From positions 62,001-126,000 of the forward strand of contig NZ_JACHGV010000014.1 of the NCBI RefSeq assembly GCF_014202475.1: a stretch of DNA of 64,000 nucleotides, in the 5' to 3' direction. Positions 49,901-59,906 of the stretch are shown here, in pieces. Position numbers and translations under genes: made by a program. The notes beneath the pieces were generated by a model. The model was given only the letters and a program-made list of their open reading frames with translations. It did no database searches and was not told where the DNA came from. Positions within the stretch are counted from its first letter, which is position 1, and every line of letters starts with the position of its first letter. The stretch comes from Streptomyces paradoxus (GTDB lineage Bacteria; Actinomycetota; Actinomycetes; Streptomycetales; Streptomycetaceae).

Positions 49901-50995
49901 ATGGAGAGCGTTCTGAGTCCCGCGACCCTTGCCGAGCTGCGGCGCCCGCGCCCCTACCCCGCGGTCTCCGTGCTGACGCCGACCCACCGGCGCGATCCCT
50001 ACAACGCCCAGGACCAGGTCCGGCTCCGCAACGCGGTGGCCGAGGCCAAGAGGCAGCTGGAAGCCGATCCGGCCGTCACCCGTGAGCGGCGCACCGAGGT
50101 CGCCGGACACCTGGACCGGGCCATGACCGAGGTCGACCTGACCCACGCCGAGGACGGCCTGGTGATCTTCGCCGCTCCGGGCGAACACCAGGTGTGGTCA
50201 CTGGCGAGGTCCGTGCCCGAACGCGTGGTGCTCTCGGACACCTTCCTCACCCGCAACCTCGTCTCCGCCCAGACGGCCGGGCGGCCCTTCTGGATCCTGT
50301 CGCTCGCCGCGGACCGCGTCACCCTGTGGAACGGCGGCGTCGACCGGGTCGCCGAGGCCCGGCTGGGCGGCTTCCCGCTGACCCGGCGTGTGGAGAACTT
50401 CGACCCGGAACGGCAGCAGCGGATCGGCGACACGCCGAGCGCCTTCCGGGAGGAACGCACCCGCCAGTTCCTGCGCGAGGCCGGCACCGCGATGAACGCC
50501 GTGCTGCGCGACCACCCGAGGCAGCTGTACGTCACCGGCGAGCCGGCTGCCCTCACCCTGCTGGACGAGGTCGGCAGCACCGCCCGCGGCGCGGTGCACA
50601 TCCCGCACGGGGGGCTCGCCCACGGGACCCCCGAGACGGTGTGGCAGGCCGTGCGCCCGGTGGTCGAGGCGGAGGCCCGCCGCAGCACGGAAGCCGTGAC
50701 CCGCGCCCTCGAAACGGCCCGCGGCCGGCGCGAGTTCGCCGCCGGTGTCGACGAGCTGTGGCAGAGCGCCCGGGACGGCCGCGTCCGGCTGCTGGCCGTC
50801 GAGGAGAACTACCGCGTGACGGTCCGCGACGCCGGGGACCATCTGATCCTCGCCGAGAGCGGCGACCTCGACTCCCGCGAGGACATCGTGGACGAGATCG
50901 TCGAGCAGTGCCTGGAGACCGGAGCCGATGTCCGCTTCGTCCCGGACGGCACCCTCGCAGAGGCGGACGGCATGGCCGGGGTACTGCGGTACTGA
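49901..50995 (+). CDS. baeRF-type (bacterial archaeo-eukaryotic release factor-like) protein
   Basis: A 364-aa protein of the eRF1-domain-related baeRF3/4-like families: ELRRPRPYPAVSVLTPTHRR, then DLTHAEDGLVIFAAPGEHQV, a central RNase-E/eRF1-like core FWILSLAADRVTLWNGG and the C-terminal DIVDEIVEQCLETGADVRFV. Such proteins are proposed to act on stalled ribosomes or stress responses, without firm function. The ATG at 49901 has no recognisable ribosome site, so translation may be leaderless or start at ATG 49874. A hairpin terminator follows the gene. Confidence 0.72.
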   Translation: MESVLSPATLAELRRPRPYPAVSVLTPTHRRDPYNAQDQVRLRNAVAEAKRQLEADPAVTRERRTEVAGHLDRAMTEVDLTHAEDGLVIFAAPGEHQVWSLARSVPERVVLSDTFLTRNLVSAQTAGRPFWILSLAADRVTLWNGGVDRVAEARLGGFPLTRRVENFDPERQQRIGDTPSAFREERTRQFLREAGTAMNAVLRDHPRQLYVTGEPAALTLLDEVGSTARGAVHIPHGGLAHGTPETVWQAVRPVVEAEARRSTEAVTRALETARGRREFAAGVDELWQSARDGRVRLLAVEENYRVTVRDAGDHLILAESGDLDSREDIVDEIVEQCLETGADVRFVPDGTLAEADGMAGVLRY

Positions 50996-51015
50996 CCGGG
51001 ACTCGAACACAACAC

Positions 51016-51056
51016 CATCGAACACCCGCATGAGCCTCGTGCGGGTGTTTCCGATG
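51016..51056 (+). terminator. Hairpin terminator after the baeRF-like gene
   Basis: AACACCCGCA (51021-51030) pairs with TGCGGGTGTT (51040-51049). An outer CATCG/CGATG pair extends the stem with a small bulge. T-rich bases follow the main stem. Confidence 0.75.
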
Positions 51057-51269
51057 GATCGTCAAATAGCCTGTGTAACCTACGACTTGAGCCTCCGGGA
51101 GGGGCACTCCCCACCTACTCCGGAGTAGCTCCGTGAGACTGTGGCATATGCCAGAAGCACCACCGTATCGTGTGTTGCCGAATCCCTTACAGGCCGTCGC
51201 GGGCTGTGCAACAGTCGTAACGGTCCCTCCGTCAGCCTTGGCCGAACCGTCCCCGCATCGGAGTGCGTC

Positions 51270-52679
51270 ATGCCGTCCCACCTCTCCGCGGACCGCCCAG
51301 CCGCCCAGCCGCCCGGACGCGGCTCGGTCGACGCGCTCATATCGCAGACGCGGCGGCTCAAGGGCGACGTGGACGCGGTGCGCCGCGACTCCGAGGAAGC
51401 GGGATCGGACCACCCCCGCGAGCGCTGGCAACGCGCCCTGTACGACCTGGCCCTGCACCAGCTCAACGACCTCGACGAGCACCTGGCGCAGCTGCGGGAC
51501 GGCCCCCTGCCCACGGCGGCCGCCCCGGAAGCCCCTTCCCCCGCACAGGGCTCCCTGCTCAGCCGGGTCGGCAGCGCCGAATGGAACCTGCTGACGGACG
51601 AGGCCAGTTGGTCCGGCGAGCTCTACCGGATCCTGGGCCGCGACCCGGCCGCTCCCCCGCTCACCCTCGACGAACTGCCGTCACTGGTGGTGGACGAGGA
51701 CCGGCCGAAGCTGACCGCGATGGTCACCGGCTGCCTCGTCGACGCCCGGCCCATCGACGGCGAGTTCCGCATCGCCCGCCGGGCCGGCGACGTACGGACC
51801 GTGCACATGATGGGCGAACCGGTGCTCGACGGTGACGGCAGCACCGCCTCGATGTGGGCCGTGCTGCGTGACGTCAGCGAACTGCGCCGCAGCCAGCGGG
51901 TGGTGAGCGAGACCCGTGACTCGCTGCACCACCGGCAGCAGGCCGCGCAGAGCGAGCACCGGATCGCGGCCGAGCTGCAGGAGGCCGTGCTGCCGCCGTG
52001 GCGCGGCTCCCTGCGGCTCCCGCACCGGGGCCCCAGGACCCTCGACCTCGCGTCCCACCACCTGCCGGCGTCCACCCGCACCCTCATCGGCGGCGACTGG
52101 TACGACGCACTCGAACTGACCGACGGTGAAACGCTTCTCAGCGTCGGCGACCTCACCGGCGAGGGAGTCGGCGTCACATCGAACATGACCATGCTGCTCG
52201 GTGCCGTACGCGGCATGGCCATGGCCGGCGCCACGCCGGGGCAGGTGATGGCCTGGCTGAACCAGTTACTCGACGCCACCGTGCAACCCGCCCTGGGCAG
52301 CGCCGTCTGCTGCCGCTACCGGCCCGCGAACCGCACCCTGGTGTGGGCGCAGGCCGGACACCCCGCCCCGCTGCTGTTCCGCGACGGGACGGGGCACGTC
52401 CTGGAGGCACCGGACGGTGTCCTGCTCGGCGCCACCTCGGGCGCCGTCTACGGGCAGGCCGAAGAGACGCTCCGGGTGGGCGACCTGCTGCTCCTGCACA
52501 CCGACGGGCTGGTGCCCGGGCACACCGGAGCGGCGGCGGCGAACCTCCTCCTCGGCCTGGCGCCGCGCCTGGCGGGGGACCGCACCGCGGAGGACTGCGT
52601 GCGGACCGTGGTCCAGGAGTTCGGTGAGGGCGAGCGTGAGGACAACGCCTGTCTGCTCGTCGCCAAGGTCGTGTCGTAG
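51270..52679 (+). CDS. PAS-SpoIIE (PP2C-type) phosphatase with TTA codon
   Basis: A 469-aa signalling protein. Residues 1-75: coiled region (RRLKGDVDAVRRDSEEAGSD). About 95-210: PAS domain (AEWNLLTDEASWSGELYRIL, GEFRIARRAGDVRTVHMMGE). About 230-469: SpoIIE/RsbU phosphatase with HRIAAELQEAVLPPWRGSL, IGGDWYDALE (metal Asp), VGDLTGEGVGVTS (metal Asp) and DNACLLVAKV. It would dephosphorylate an anti-anti-sigma factor and so free a SigB-type sigma factor. Leu-333 is TTA (52266-52268). The start at 51270 has GGAG eight bases upstream. No PP2C partner is adjacent; the SigB-like locus is 38 kb away. Confidence 0.88.
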   Translation: MPSHLSADRPAAQPPGRGSVDALISQTRRLKGDVDAVRRDSEEAGSDHPRERWQRALYDLALHQLNDLDEHLAQLRDGPLPTAAAPEAPSPAQGSLLSRVGSAEWNLLTDEASWSGELYRILGRDPAAPPLTLDELPSLVVDEDRPKLTAMVTGCLVDARPIDGEFRIARRAGDVRTVHMMGEPVLDGDGSTASMWAVLRDVSELRRSQRVVSETRDSLHHRQQAAQSEHRIAAELQEAVLPPWRGSLRLPHRGPRTLDLASHHLPASTRTLIGGDWYDALELTDGETLLSVGDLTGEGVGVTSNMTMLLGAVRGMAMAGATPGQVMAWLNQLLDATVQPALGSAVCCRYRPANRTLVWAQAGHPAPLLFRDGTGHVLEAPDGVLLGATSGAVYGQAEETLRVGDLLLLHTDGLVPGHTGAAAANLLLGLAPRLAGDRTAEDCVRTVVQEFGEGEREDNACLLVAKVVS

Positions 52680-52708
52680 GGAACCGGAACCCGGGCTGAC
52701 CGGGGAAC

Positions 52709-54202
52709 TCAGGCCTGCGCGCGGTTGCCGCCCCTGCCCTTGGTCTTCGGCAGGGCGAGCTTGATCTCCTCCCGCAGCTCCTGGATCCTCGGGTAGCCCG
52801 AGTACTCGGCGGTGAGCCGGTACATCTGGCGCAGCCTGTCCCAGGTGCGGTGGGAGGAGTTGGACCCCATCGACACCAGGGCCAGGCGAGCGTACCGGTC
52901 GGCCTGTTCGGGGTCGTCCGCGATGAAGCAGGCCGACGCCATCGACAGGTAGTCGAAGATCTTCGACCGCTGCCGGCCGTCGACCCGCAGGGCCAGCGCC
53001 TTCTCCGCGTAGTGCTGGGCATGGGCGGCCGCGCCCGGCTCGAACTCGGCGAGCGTACGGTAGGCCAGGGCCTGCATGCCGTAGAGGTCCTCCGCCTTGA
53101 AGGTCTGCATCCAGTCCGGCGGCGGTACGTCGGCCTTGTCGGAGACGAACAGGTCCTCCGCCCGCCCGAGCGTGCGGCGCATCGCCTGGCCCTTGCCCAT
53201 GGACGCCTGCGCCCAGGCCTCGATGGTGTAGAGCATCGCCCGGGTGCGCGGCAGCACCTCGTCACCGGAACCGGACGTGGCGAGCTTCATCAGGTCCAGG
53301 GCGTCGTCGGGCCGGCCCAGGTGCACCATCTGGCGGGCCGCGCGGGACAGTGCCTCGCCCGCGCGGGGGCGGTCCCCGCCCTCTCTGGCCGCGTGCGCGG
53401 CGATGACGAAGTACTTCTGGGCCGTGGGCTCCAGGCCGACGTCGTGCGACATCCAGCCCGCGAGGACGGCGAGGTTGGCGGCGACGCCCCACAGGCGCCG
53501 CTGGAGGTGGGGTGGGTGACGGTAGGCGAGCATGCCGCCCACCTCGTTGAGCTGGCCCACCACGGCCTTGCGCTGGAGCCCGCCGCCGCGGGCCGCGTCC
53601 CAGGCACGGAACACCTCGACCGAGCGCTCCAATTCCTCGATCTCCTGCGACCCGATGGGGGCGGCCTCGTAGCGGTCGAACCCAGCGGGGTCGGCGTGCA
53701 GGGGATGGTCGAGGTCGGGGGCGTCGGCAGCCAGGGAAGGGTCGGTGTGCAGCCAGTCGTACATGGCGCTGCTGAGTGCGGATCCCGCGGCGAGCGCGGC
53801 GCCCGCGCCCACCAAGCCGCGTCGGTTGAGCATGAGGTCCATTCCCGTGAATTCGGTGAGGACCGCAGCCGTCCGCTCGGGCGCCCACGGCACGCCGTCG
53901 GGAGCATCGTCGCTCCCGCCGCCCTGCCGTTTCCCCGCACGCCCGTGCCGGACCAGACCGAGGTCCTCGATGGTCACGACACGGCCGAGACGCTCGGTGA
54001 ACAGAGCCGCCAGCACCCGCGGCACCGGATCGCGCGGGATCTCTCCCGTGTCGATCCACCGCCGCACCCGGGAGGTGTCGGTCGACAGCTGGGGGTGGCC
54101 CATGGCCGCCGCCTGCCGGTTGACCAGCCTCGCGAGTTCGCCTTTGGACCAGCCGGCCAGGCCGAACAGGTCCGCGAGCCGGGTGTTGGGTTGTCCGCTC
54201 AC
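52709..54202 (-). CDS. nsdB: NsdA/NsdB-family TPR-like regulator
   Basis: A 497-aa cytosolic regulator. The N-terminal part (SGQPNTRLADLFGLAGWSKG, TSRVRRWIDTGEIPRDPVPR) looks like a degenerate helix-turn-helix. A hydrophobic patch RRGLVGAGAALAAGSALSSA follows, and residues 270-490 are TPR-like helical repeats (GEALSRAARQMVHLGRPDDA, YAEKALALRVDGRQRSKIFD). NsdA and NsdB of S. coelicolor are TPR-type negative regulators of antibiotic production and sporulation. GTG 54202 gives the family N-terminus. Position near chpB suggests nsdB. It is divergent from an APH-type kinase gene that carries a TTA codon. Confidence 0.8.
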   Translation of the reverse strand: MSGQPNTRLADLFGLAGWSKGELARLVNRQAAAMGHPQLSTDTSRVRRWIDTGEIPRDPVPRVLAALFTERLGRVVTIEDLGLVRHGRAGKRQGGGSDDAPDGVPWAPERTAAVLTEFTGMDLMLNRRGLVGAGAALAAGSALSSAMYDWLHTDPSLAADAPDLDHPLHADPAGFDRYEAAPIGSQEIEELERSVEVFRAWDAARGGGLQRKAVVGQLNEVGGMLAYRHPPHLQRRLWGVAANLAVLAGWMSHDVGLEPTAQKYFVIAAHAAREGGDRPRAGEALSRAARQMVHLGRPDDALDLMKLATSGSGDEVLPRTRAMLYTIEAWAQASMGKGQAMRRTLGRAEDLFVSDKADVPPPDWMQTFKAEDLYGMQALAYRTLAEFEPGAAAHAQHYAEKALALRVDGRQRSKIFDYLSMASACFIADDPEQADRYARLALVSMGSNSSHRTWDRLRQMYRLTAEYSGYPRIQELREEIKLALPKTKGRGGNRAQA

Positions 54203-54434
54203 GTCAAGCCCCCAGGTTCTCGGCTGAGTTGACAGTAGCCCGGGGAGACTTGCCGGGCGACTATTCGCCAGGGTTCGCCAGGGTGCGCCAGATGGTGTGC
54301 CACGGGCCATCCGGTGTCAGGTAGGAACGCGCCACCCCGACCCGGTCGCCAGGGACACTCCCCAGGGTTCTCCCGGGCCTCCGGGCCGGGTGGTGCGCTG
54401 TCGTCGCAGGCACACGAAGGGATCTGTTTCGCCC

Positions 54435-55574
54435 ATGTACGCAGCATCGTCCTCCGTGTCCGCACCGCCCCGGTCGCTGCACCCGCGTCCCACGGACAGC
54501 GGCCCCTACCTCGCCCCCGCGCGGCCGGCGGCCCCCGTGCTCGGTGCGGGCAGGGCCCGGCGCGGCGCGGTCATCGGCACGCAACCGCTCAGCGGGAGAC
54601 TCGACTTGTCCGGCCCCCAGGGCGCGCAGCTGCGCACGGCGATCGCGTCCGTGCACCGCATCTGCCCGGAGTTCGCCCCGGTGCAGGTCCTGCGCCGCAA
54701 CGGACGGTCCGTGCTCCTGGTCGGCACGACCGGTCGCAGCACGGCTGTCGCCAAGTGTTTACTCGACCACTCCCCCGCCTGGTCCGAGCGGATCCGCCAC
54801 GAGATAGCGGCGTACCGCTCGTTCGTCCGGCACCGCCCTCCCGTGCGGGCGCCGAGACTGATCGCGGCGGACCCGGACAACTGCACCCTGGTGATCGAGC
54901 GGATGCCGGGCCGGGTGGCGGCGCTCCAGCGGCACCCGGTGGAGGCGCCGCCCCGGGCGGACATCAGAGCGGCACTCGGCGCGATCTGCCGGCTGAACGC
55001 CTGGCGCCCGCCGGCGGGCACGTTCGACGCGCCGCTCGACTACGCGGCCCGGATGTCCCGGTACCACGAGCTGGGTCTGCTCACCGACCGGGATCTGGGC
55101 GACCTCCAGAAGCTGCTGCACGGCATCGCGCAGACGGCCGGGCGGCAGGGCATGGGCCAGTTCTGCCACGGCGACGCACTGCTGTCGAACATGCTCCTGT
55201 CACCGGCCGGTCCAGTGCTGGTGGATTGGGAGCATGCCGGCTGGTACCTGCCGGGCTACGACCTGGCGACGTTGTGGTCGGTGCTCGGGGACGCACCGGT
55301 CGCGCGCCGTCAGATCAGCCAGATCGCCCAGTCGGCGGGGCCTGCGTCCAGGGACGCCTTCCTGGTGAACCTGATGCTGGTGCTGACCCGTGAGATCCGT
55401 ACCTACGAGACGGCCGTGCAGCGTTCGATGCACGACGCGGCCCCGGCGGCACCGGGGGCGGCCCACCCGGCTGCCGCGCCGTCCGGCGAGGAGCAGAGGC
55501 TGCTGCTGCGGCGGCTGCACGACGACTGCCAGTTGGCCCGGCGCGCCGTGCGCGCGGCGGTCGGCACTCGCTGA
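54435..55574 (+). CDS. APH-family phosphotransferase with TTA codon
   Basis: A 379-aa kinase-fold protein. The Brenner motif is FCHGDALLSNMLL, the Mg-binding Asp is in PVLVDWEHAGWYLPGYDLAT, and the ATP lobe includes RSVLLVGTTGRSTAVAKCLL. About 60 N-terminal residues are low-complexity and Pro-rich. Leu-109 is TTA (54759-54761), pointing to bldA dependence. It is divergent from nsdB, an arrangement that hints at a shared developmental role. Acceptor substrate unknown. A very strong hairpin lies just after the stop. Confidence 0.82.
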   Translation: MYAASSSVSAPPRSLHPRPTDSGPYLAPARPAAPVLGAGRARRGAVIGTQPLSGRLDLSGPQGAQLRTAIASVHRICPEFAPVQVLRRNGRSVLLVGTTGRSTAVAKCLLDHSPAWSERIRHEIAAYRSFVRHRPPVRAPRLIAADPDNCTLVIERMPGRVAALQRHPVEAPPRADIRAALGAICRLNAWRPPAGTFDAPLDYAARMSRYHELGLLTDRDLGDLQKLLHGIAQTAGRQGMGQFCHGDALLSNMLLSPAGPVLVDWEHAGWYLPGYDLATLWSVLGDAPVARRQISQIAQSAGPASRDAFLVNLMLVLTREIRTYETAVQRSMHDAAPAAPGAAHPAAAPSGEEQRLLLRRLHDDCQLARRAVRAAVGTR

Positions 55575-55579
55575 CGGGG

Positions 55580-55626
55580 ACGAGAGGGCCGCTGCACGCC
55601 GGGTAGGCGTGCAGCGGCCCTCTCGT
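55580..55626 (+). terminator. 21-bp perfect hairpin terminator
   Basis: 55580-55600 is exactly complementary to 55606-55626 around GGGTA, with core GGGCCGCTGCACGCC. It sits between the stops of the convergent kinase and hypothetical genes and should terminate both. Confidence 0.9.
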
Positions 55627-55644
55627 GTGTGGTCGGTCCGGCTC

Positions 55645-56142
55645 TCAGCTCTGCTGGAAGAGTTCCGCGGGCAGCGGCTTGAGGAGGGCGTAGAGGTCGT
55701 CCGTGATGGGGCGGTCCCAGGCGGCGATGGTCACGAGGACGTTGTCGCTGCGGTCGAACTGCACGCAGGAGATCCGGCTCTCGGAGAGCTTGACGCGCCG
55801 CACGATCAGGAGGTTGTCGCCCTGCATCACCGGGACGTCCTCGGTGCTGACGACGGTGACCTCCTCGTCGTTCTCCAGCGCCAGCAGCAGCTGGGCCACC
55901 TCGAAGGGGACCTCGCCCTCGGAAACCTCGCGGGCCGGGGAGCCCTCCGGCAGATTGCCGATGATCATCGCGGGGCCGCGGCCGCCGAACAGGTCGTAGC
56001 GCAGGAAGACGCCCTGGCAGGTGCCGTCGGGCGCGGGCAGCAGTCCCGCACCGAGGTTGCCGGGCCAGTCGCCCGGGTCCATGGCCAGTACGTCGAAGTC
56101 GGGCCCGGCGGGAGTGGCGCTGCGGCGGCGGAGGAACGACAT
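55645..56142 (-). CDS. Conserved hypothetical protein
   Basis: A 165-aa soluble protein beginning SFLRRRSATPAGPDFDVLAM; an ATG three codons upstream (56151) is an alternative. Conserved-looking blocks are PGDWPGNLGAGLLPAPDGTC, VFLRYDLFGGRGPAMIIGNL and LSESRISCVQFDRSDNVLVT. No known domain is recognised. The beta-rich pattern suggests a single globular domain. It lies 149 bp downstream of a universal stress gene on the same strand. Confidence 0.72.
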   Translation of the reverse strand: MSFLRRRSATPAGPDFDVLAMDPGDWPGNLGAGLLPAPDGTCQGVFLRYDLFGGRGPAMIIGNLPEGSPAREVSEGEVPFEVAQLLLALENDEEVTVVSTEDVPVMQGDNLLIVRRVKLSESRISCVQFDRSDNVLVTIAAWDRPITDDLYALLKPLPAELFQQS

Positions 56143-56291
56143 GTCGCCCATGGTACGTGCCCCGGCCTGCGAAGTGCGGGGTGGGCGGCGGACCGGACGG
56201 GCCGGGTCGTCGCCCGGCACAGTGAGCGGTTCGGGGCCGCTGGGACGGTGGTACGGCTGATGGCAGGACCGGTCCCGCCAGGACGGCGAGG

Positions 56292-57194
56292 TCAGTCCGC
56301 AGGGGACGCCGGCGGCACGACGGCGACGGGGCTCGCGGCGTGCAGCAGGACGGCGTGGGTGACCGAGCCCATCATGCGCACGGGTGAGAGCAGCCGCCGC
56401 CGGTGGCGGCCCACCACGACGAGGTCGGCGTCCCGGGAGGCCGCGACGAGGTGGCCGGCCGCGTCGCCCGCCGCCGGGATCAGCTGGACCGGGACGTCGG
56501 GGTGCCGCTCGCGGTACGGAGCGAGGAAGCCGTCGGCGAGGACCCGGGTCTCGTCCTCGATGACGTCCTGGTCGACGATCGGCGGGGGCAGCTCCCCGGG
56601 CATCATCCAGGGCTGCGCGGGCCACGGGTAGGCGGCGACCGCCTGGAGCCGGGCACCGCGCCGGGCGGCCTCGGCGAAGGCGAACTCGAGTGTGGCCTCG
56701 TCGGGACCGTCCACCTTCAGGCCGACGACCACGCGCGAGCCGGGGCCGCCCGGGGCCTCGCCGTGGACCTCGCGTCCGGGCCGGGGCACCACGACGACGG
56801 GGCACTCGGCGTCGCGGGCGGCGGCCATGCTGTTGGAGCCGAGCAGCAGACTGGCGAAGCCGCCGCGGCCCCGGGAGCCGAGCACCAGCAGCTGGGCGGT
56901 GGCACCCAGTTCGGGCAGGACCGCGCCGGCCGCGCCCTCCATGCCGACGTACTCCGTGTCCGGCTGGTCGGCGCGCCCCTCCAGGCGGGTGCGGACCTGG
57001 TCGAGCACGGGGTCGTCCTGCGGGTGGGCGAGCCCTGCGGCGAGGACCTCGGGCTGTGCCCAGTGGGCGTACTGGCGTACGTGCGCCACGCGCAGGGGTG
57101 CCGCGCGCCGGCGCGCGGCGTCGACGGCCCACTCCAGGGCGCGCAGGCTGTCGTCCGATCCGTCGACCGCCGCGACGACGGGCTGCGTGCTCAT
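56292..57194 (-). CDS. Universal stress protein with two Usp domains
   Basis: A 300-aa tandem UspA protein. Domain 1 (about 1-145) has VVAAVDGSDDSLRALEWAVD and the ATP-binding LLVLGSRGRGGFASLLLGSN. Domain 2 (about 155-300) has VVVGLKVDGPDEATLEFAFA and ADLVVVGRHRRRLLSPVRMM, where the G-2x-G-9x-G motif is degraded. Such two-domain Usps are often in the DosR or hypoxia regulon of actinobacteria; no DosR box was sought in detail. Start ATG 57194 after GGAGGTGAGG. Confidence 0.9.
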   Translation of the reverse strand: MSTQPVVAAVDGSDDSLRALEWAVDAARRRAAPLRVAHVRQYAHWAQPEVLAAGLAHPQDDPVLDQVRTRLEGRADQPDTEYVGMEGAAGAVLPELGATAQLLVLGSRGRGGFASLLLGSNSMAAARDAECPVVVVPRPGREVHGEAPGGPGSRVVVGLKVDGPDEATLEFAFAEAARRGARLQAVAAYPWPAQPWMMPGELPPPIVDQDVIEDETRVLADGFLAPYRERHPDVPVQLIPAAGDAAGHLVAASRDADLVVVGRHRRRLLSPVRMMGSVTHAVLLHAASPVAVVPPASPAD

Positions 57195-57353
57195 GGTCCT
57201 CACCTCCGGGATCCGGCTGTCCCCTCCCGGGGCCAGCCTGACTCAGGCGGTGGCTCCGGGAAGCTGCCTCCGGTGGCGTGTCCGGAAATGCGGGCGGAAC
57301 ACCCCCGGATCGGCCGTCGGCCCCCCTGCCGTCCGGAAAGGGCGGACCCGTCC

Positions 57354-57596
57354 TCAGGTGAGGTCGAACTCTCCCTCCCGCGCTCCCGACACGAACGCGC
57401 CCCATTCGGCGGGCGTGAAGATCAGCGAAGGGCTCTCCGGGCGGCCACTGTTCCGCATGGCGATGAAGCCCTCGACGAAGGCGATCTGGACATCCCCCCG
57501 CCCTCGGCTGCTGGACTGCCACTGTGCGTTGGTGAGGTCCAGCTCCGGCTTGTCCCAGCCCGTGAGCGGGCGCTGCTGGGTGGTGGTCTCGGCCAC
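57354..57596 (-). CDS. DUF397 protein, orphan
   Basis: An 80-aa protein typical of DUF397: QWQSSSRGRGDVQIAFVEGF, AMRNSGRPESPSLIFTPAEW and AFVSGAREGEFDL. DUF397 proteins are usually encoded beside an XRE-family regulator as a BldB/AbaA-like pair. No XRE gene is adjacent here, so it is an orphan. The start at 57596 is preceded by GGGAGGAGC with suitable spacing. Confidence 0.88.
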   Translation of the reverse strand: MAETTTQQRPLTGWDKPELDLTNAQWQSSSRGRGDVQIAFVEGFIAMRNSGRPESPSLIFTPAEWGAFVSGAREGEFDLT

Positions 57597-57678
57597 GTCC
57601 GTGCTCCTCCCGGTTCGTCGTCCGCGGCCAGCCTAGCGATCGTGTCCCACGGCCAACAGGGCACGTGAGGGGGACCTT

Positions 57679-58841
<1,163 letters not shown>

Positions 58842-58845
<4 letters not shown>

Positions 58846-59906
58846 CGGGGTTCCCCTTCGAGTACGGCGACCAGGTTCTGCTGGAGGCAGGGGCCGGACG
58901 TGGCGTGGGCGAGGGCGCGGTCGGACTCGCCGCGGTGGATGCGGGCGGCGGCTTCTCCGATGCGGATGAGGCCGGCGGCCATGATCGGGTTGGCGGCGAG
59001 GGCCCCGCCGGAGGGGTTCACGTCCACGTCGTCGCCCAGCCGGAGGGCCTTGCGCAGGACGATCTCCTGCGCGGTGAACGGCGCGTGCAGTTCGGCGGTG
59101 TCGACGGGCCGCTCGAAGACTCCGGCCCGCTCGGCGGCCAGGCGGGTGGACGGCGAATCGGTCAGGTCGCGCACGCCGAGGCCGTGCGCCTCGATGCGGT
59201 GGTCGATGCCGCGGATCCACGCGGGGCGTGCGCACAGGTCACGGGCCCGGTCCCCCGCCGCGAGGATCACGGCCGCGGCGCCGTCGCCGATGGGCGGGCA
59301 GTCGCCGGTGCGCAGGGGCTGGACGATGTGGTCGCCCCGCGGCACGGGCCCCCGCAGCTGTGCGTGCGGGTTGGCGGCGGCGGCCTCGCGGTTGCGGGAG
59401 GCGACGGCGGCGAGGGCGGGTTCGTCGGTGTCGCCGGCGTCGATGAGGGCCTGGGCCTGGAGGGCGGCGAGGGCCACGGAGTCGGGCCACAGGGGTGCCA
59501 CGTAGTAGGGGTCGAGCTGGCGGGTCAGGACGTCGCGGACGGAGCCGGGCGAGGACTTGCCGTAGGAGTAGACCAGGGCGGTGTCGGCGTCGCCGGTGAG
59601 GAGTTTCGTCCAGGCCTCGTACAGGGCCCAGGCACCGTCCATCTCGACGTGCGACTCGGAGATCGGGGGCCAGGCGCCGACGCCGTCGAGGGCGAGGGTG
59701 AAGGAGAAGGCGCGGCCGGCGAGGTAGTCGCTGGAGCCGGAGCAGGTGAAGCCGATGTCGGCGGTCTTCAGGCCGGTCCGGTCGAGGACCTCGTGCAGCA
59801 CCGGCATCAGCATCTCCACTTCGGAGAGCTCCTCGCTGGTGCGCCGGTGGTCGGTCTGGGCGAAGGCGACGACGGCGATCTCACGGTCCCGCGGTGCGCT
59901 CGTCAC
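58842..59906 (-). CDS. Thiolase-like protein
   Basis: A 354-aa thiolase-superfamily member: IAVVAFAQTDHRRTSEELSE, GFTCSGSSDYLAGRAFSFTL, SESHVEMDGAWALYEAW and NPSGGALAANPIMAAGLIRI. It starts at GTG 59906, overlapping the stop of the DUF35 gene by 4 nt, and overlaps the next thiolase gene by 4 nt. Co-translation of DUF35 plus two thiolase-like genes resembles the ltp-DUF35 arrangements of steroid catabolism in mycobacteria and rhodococci. Confidence 0.83.
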
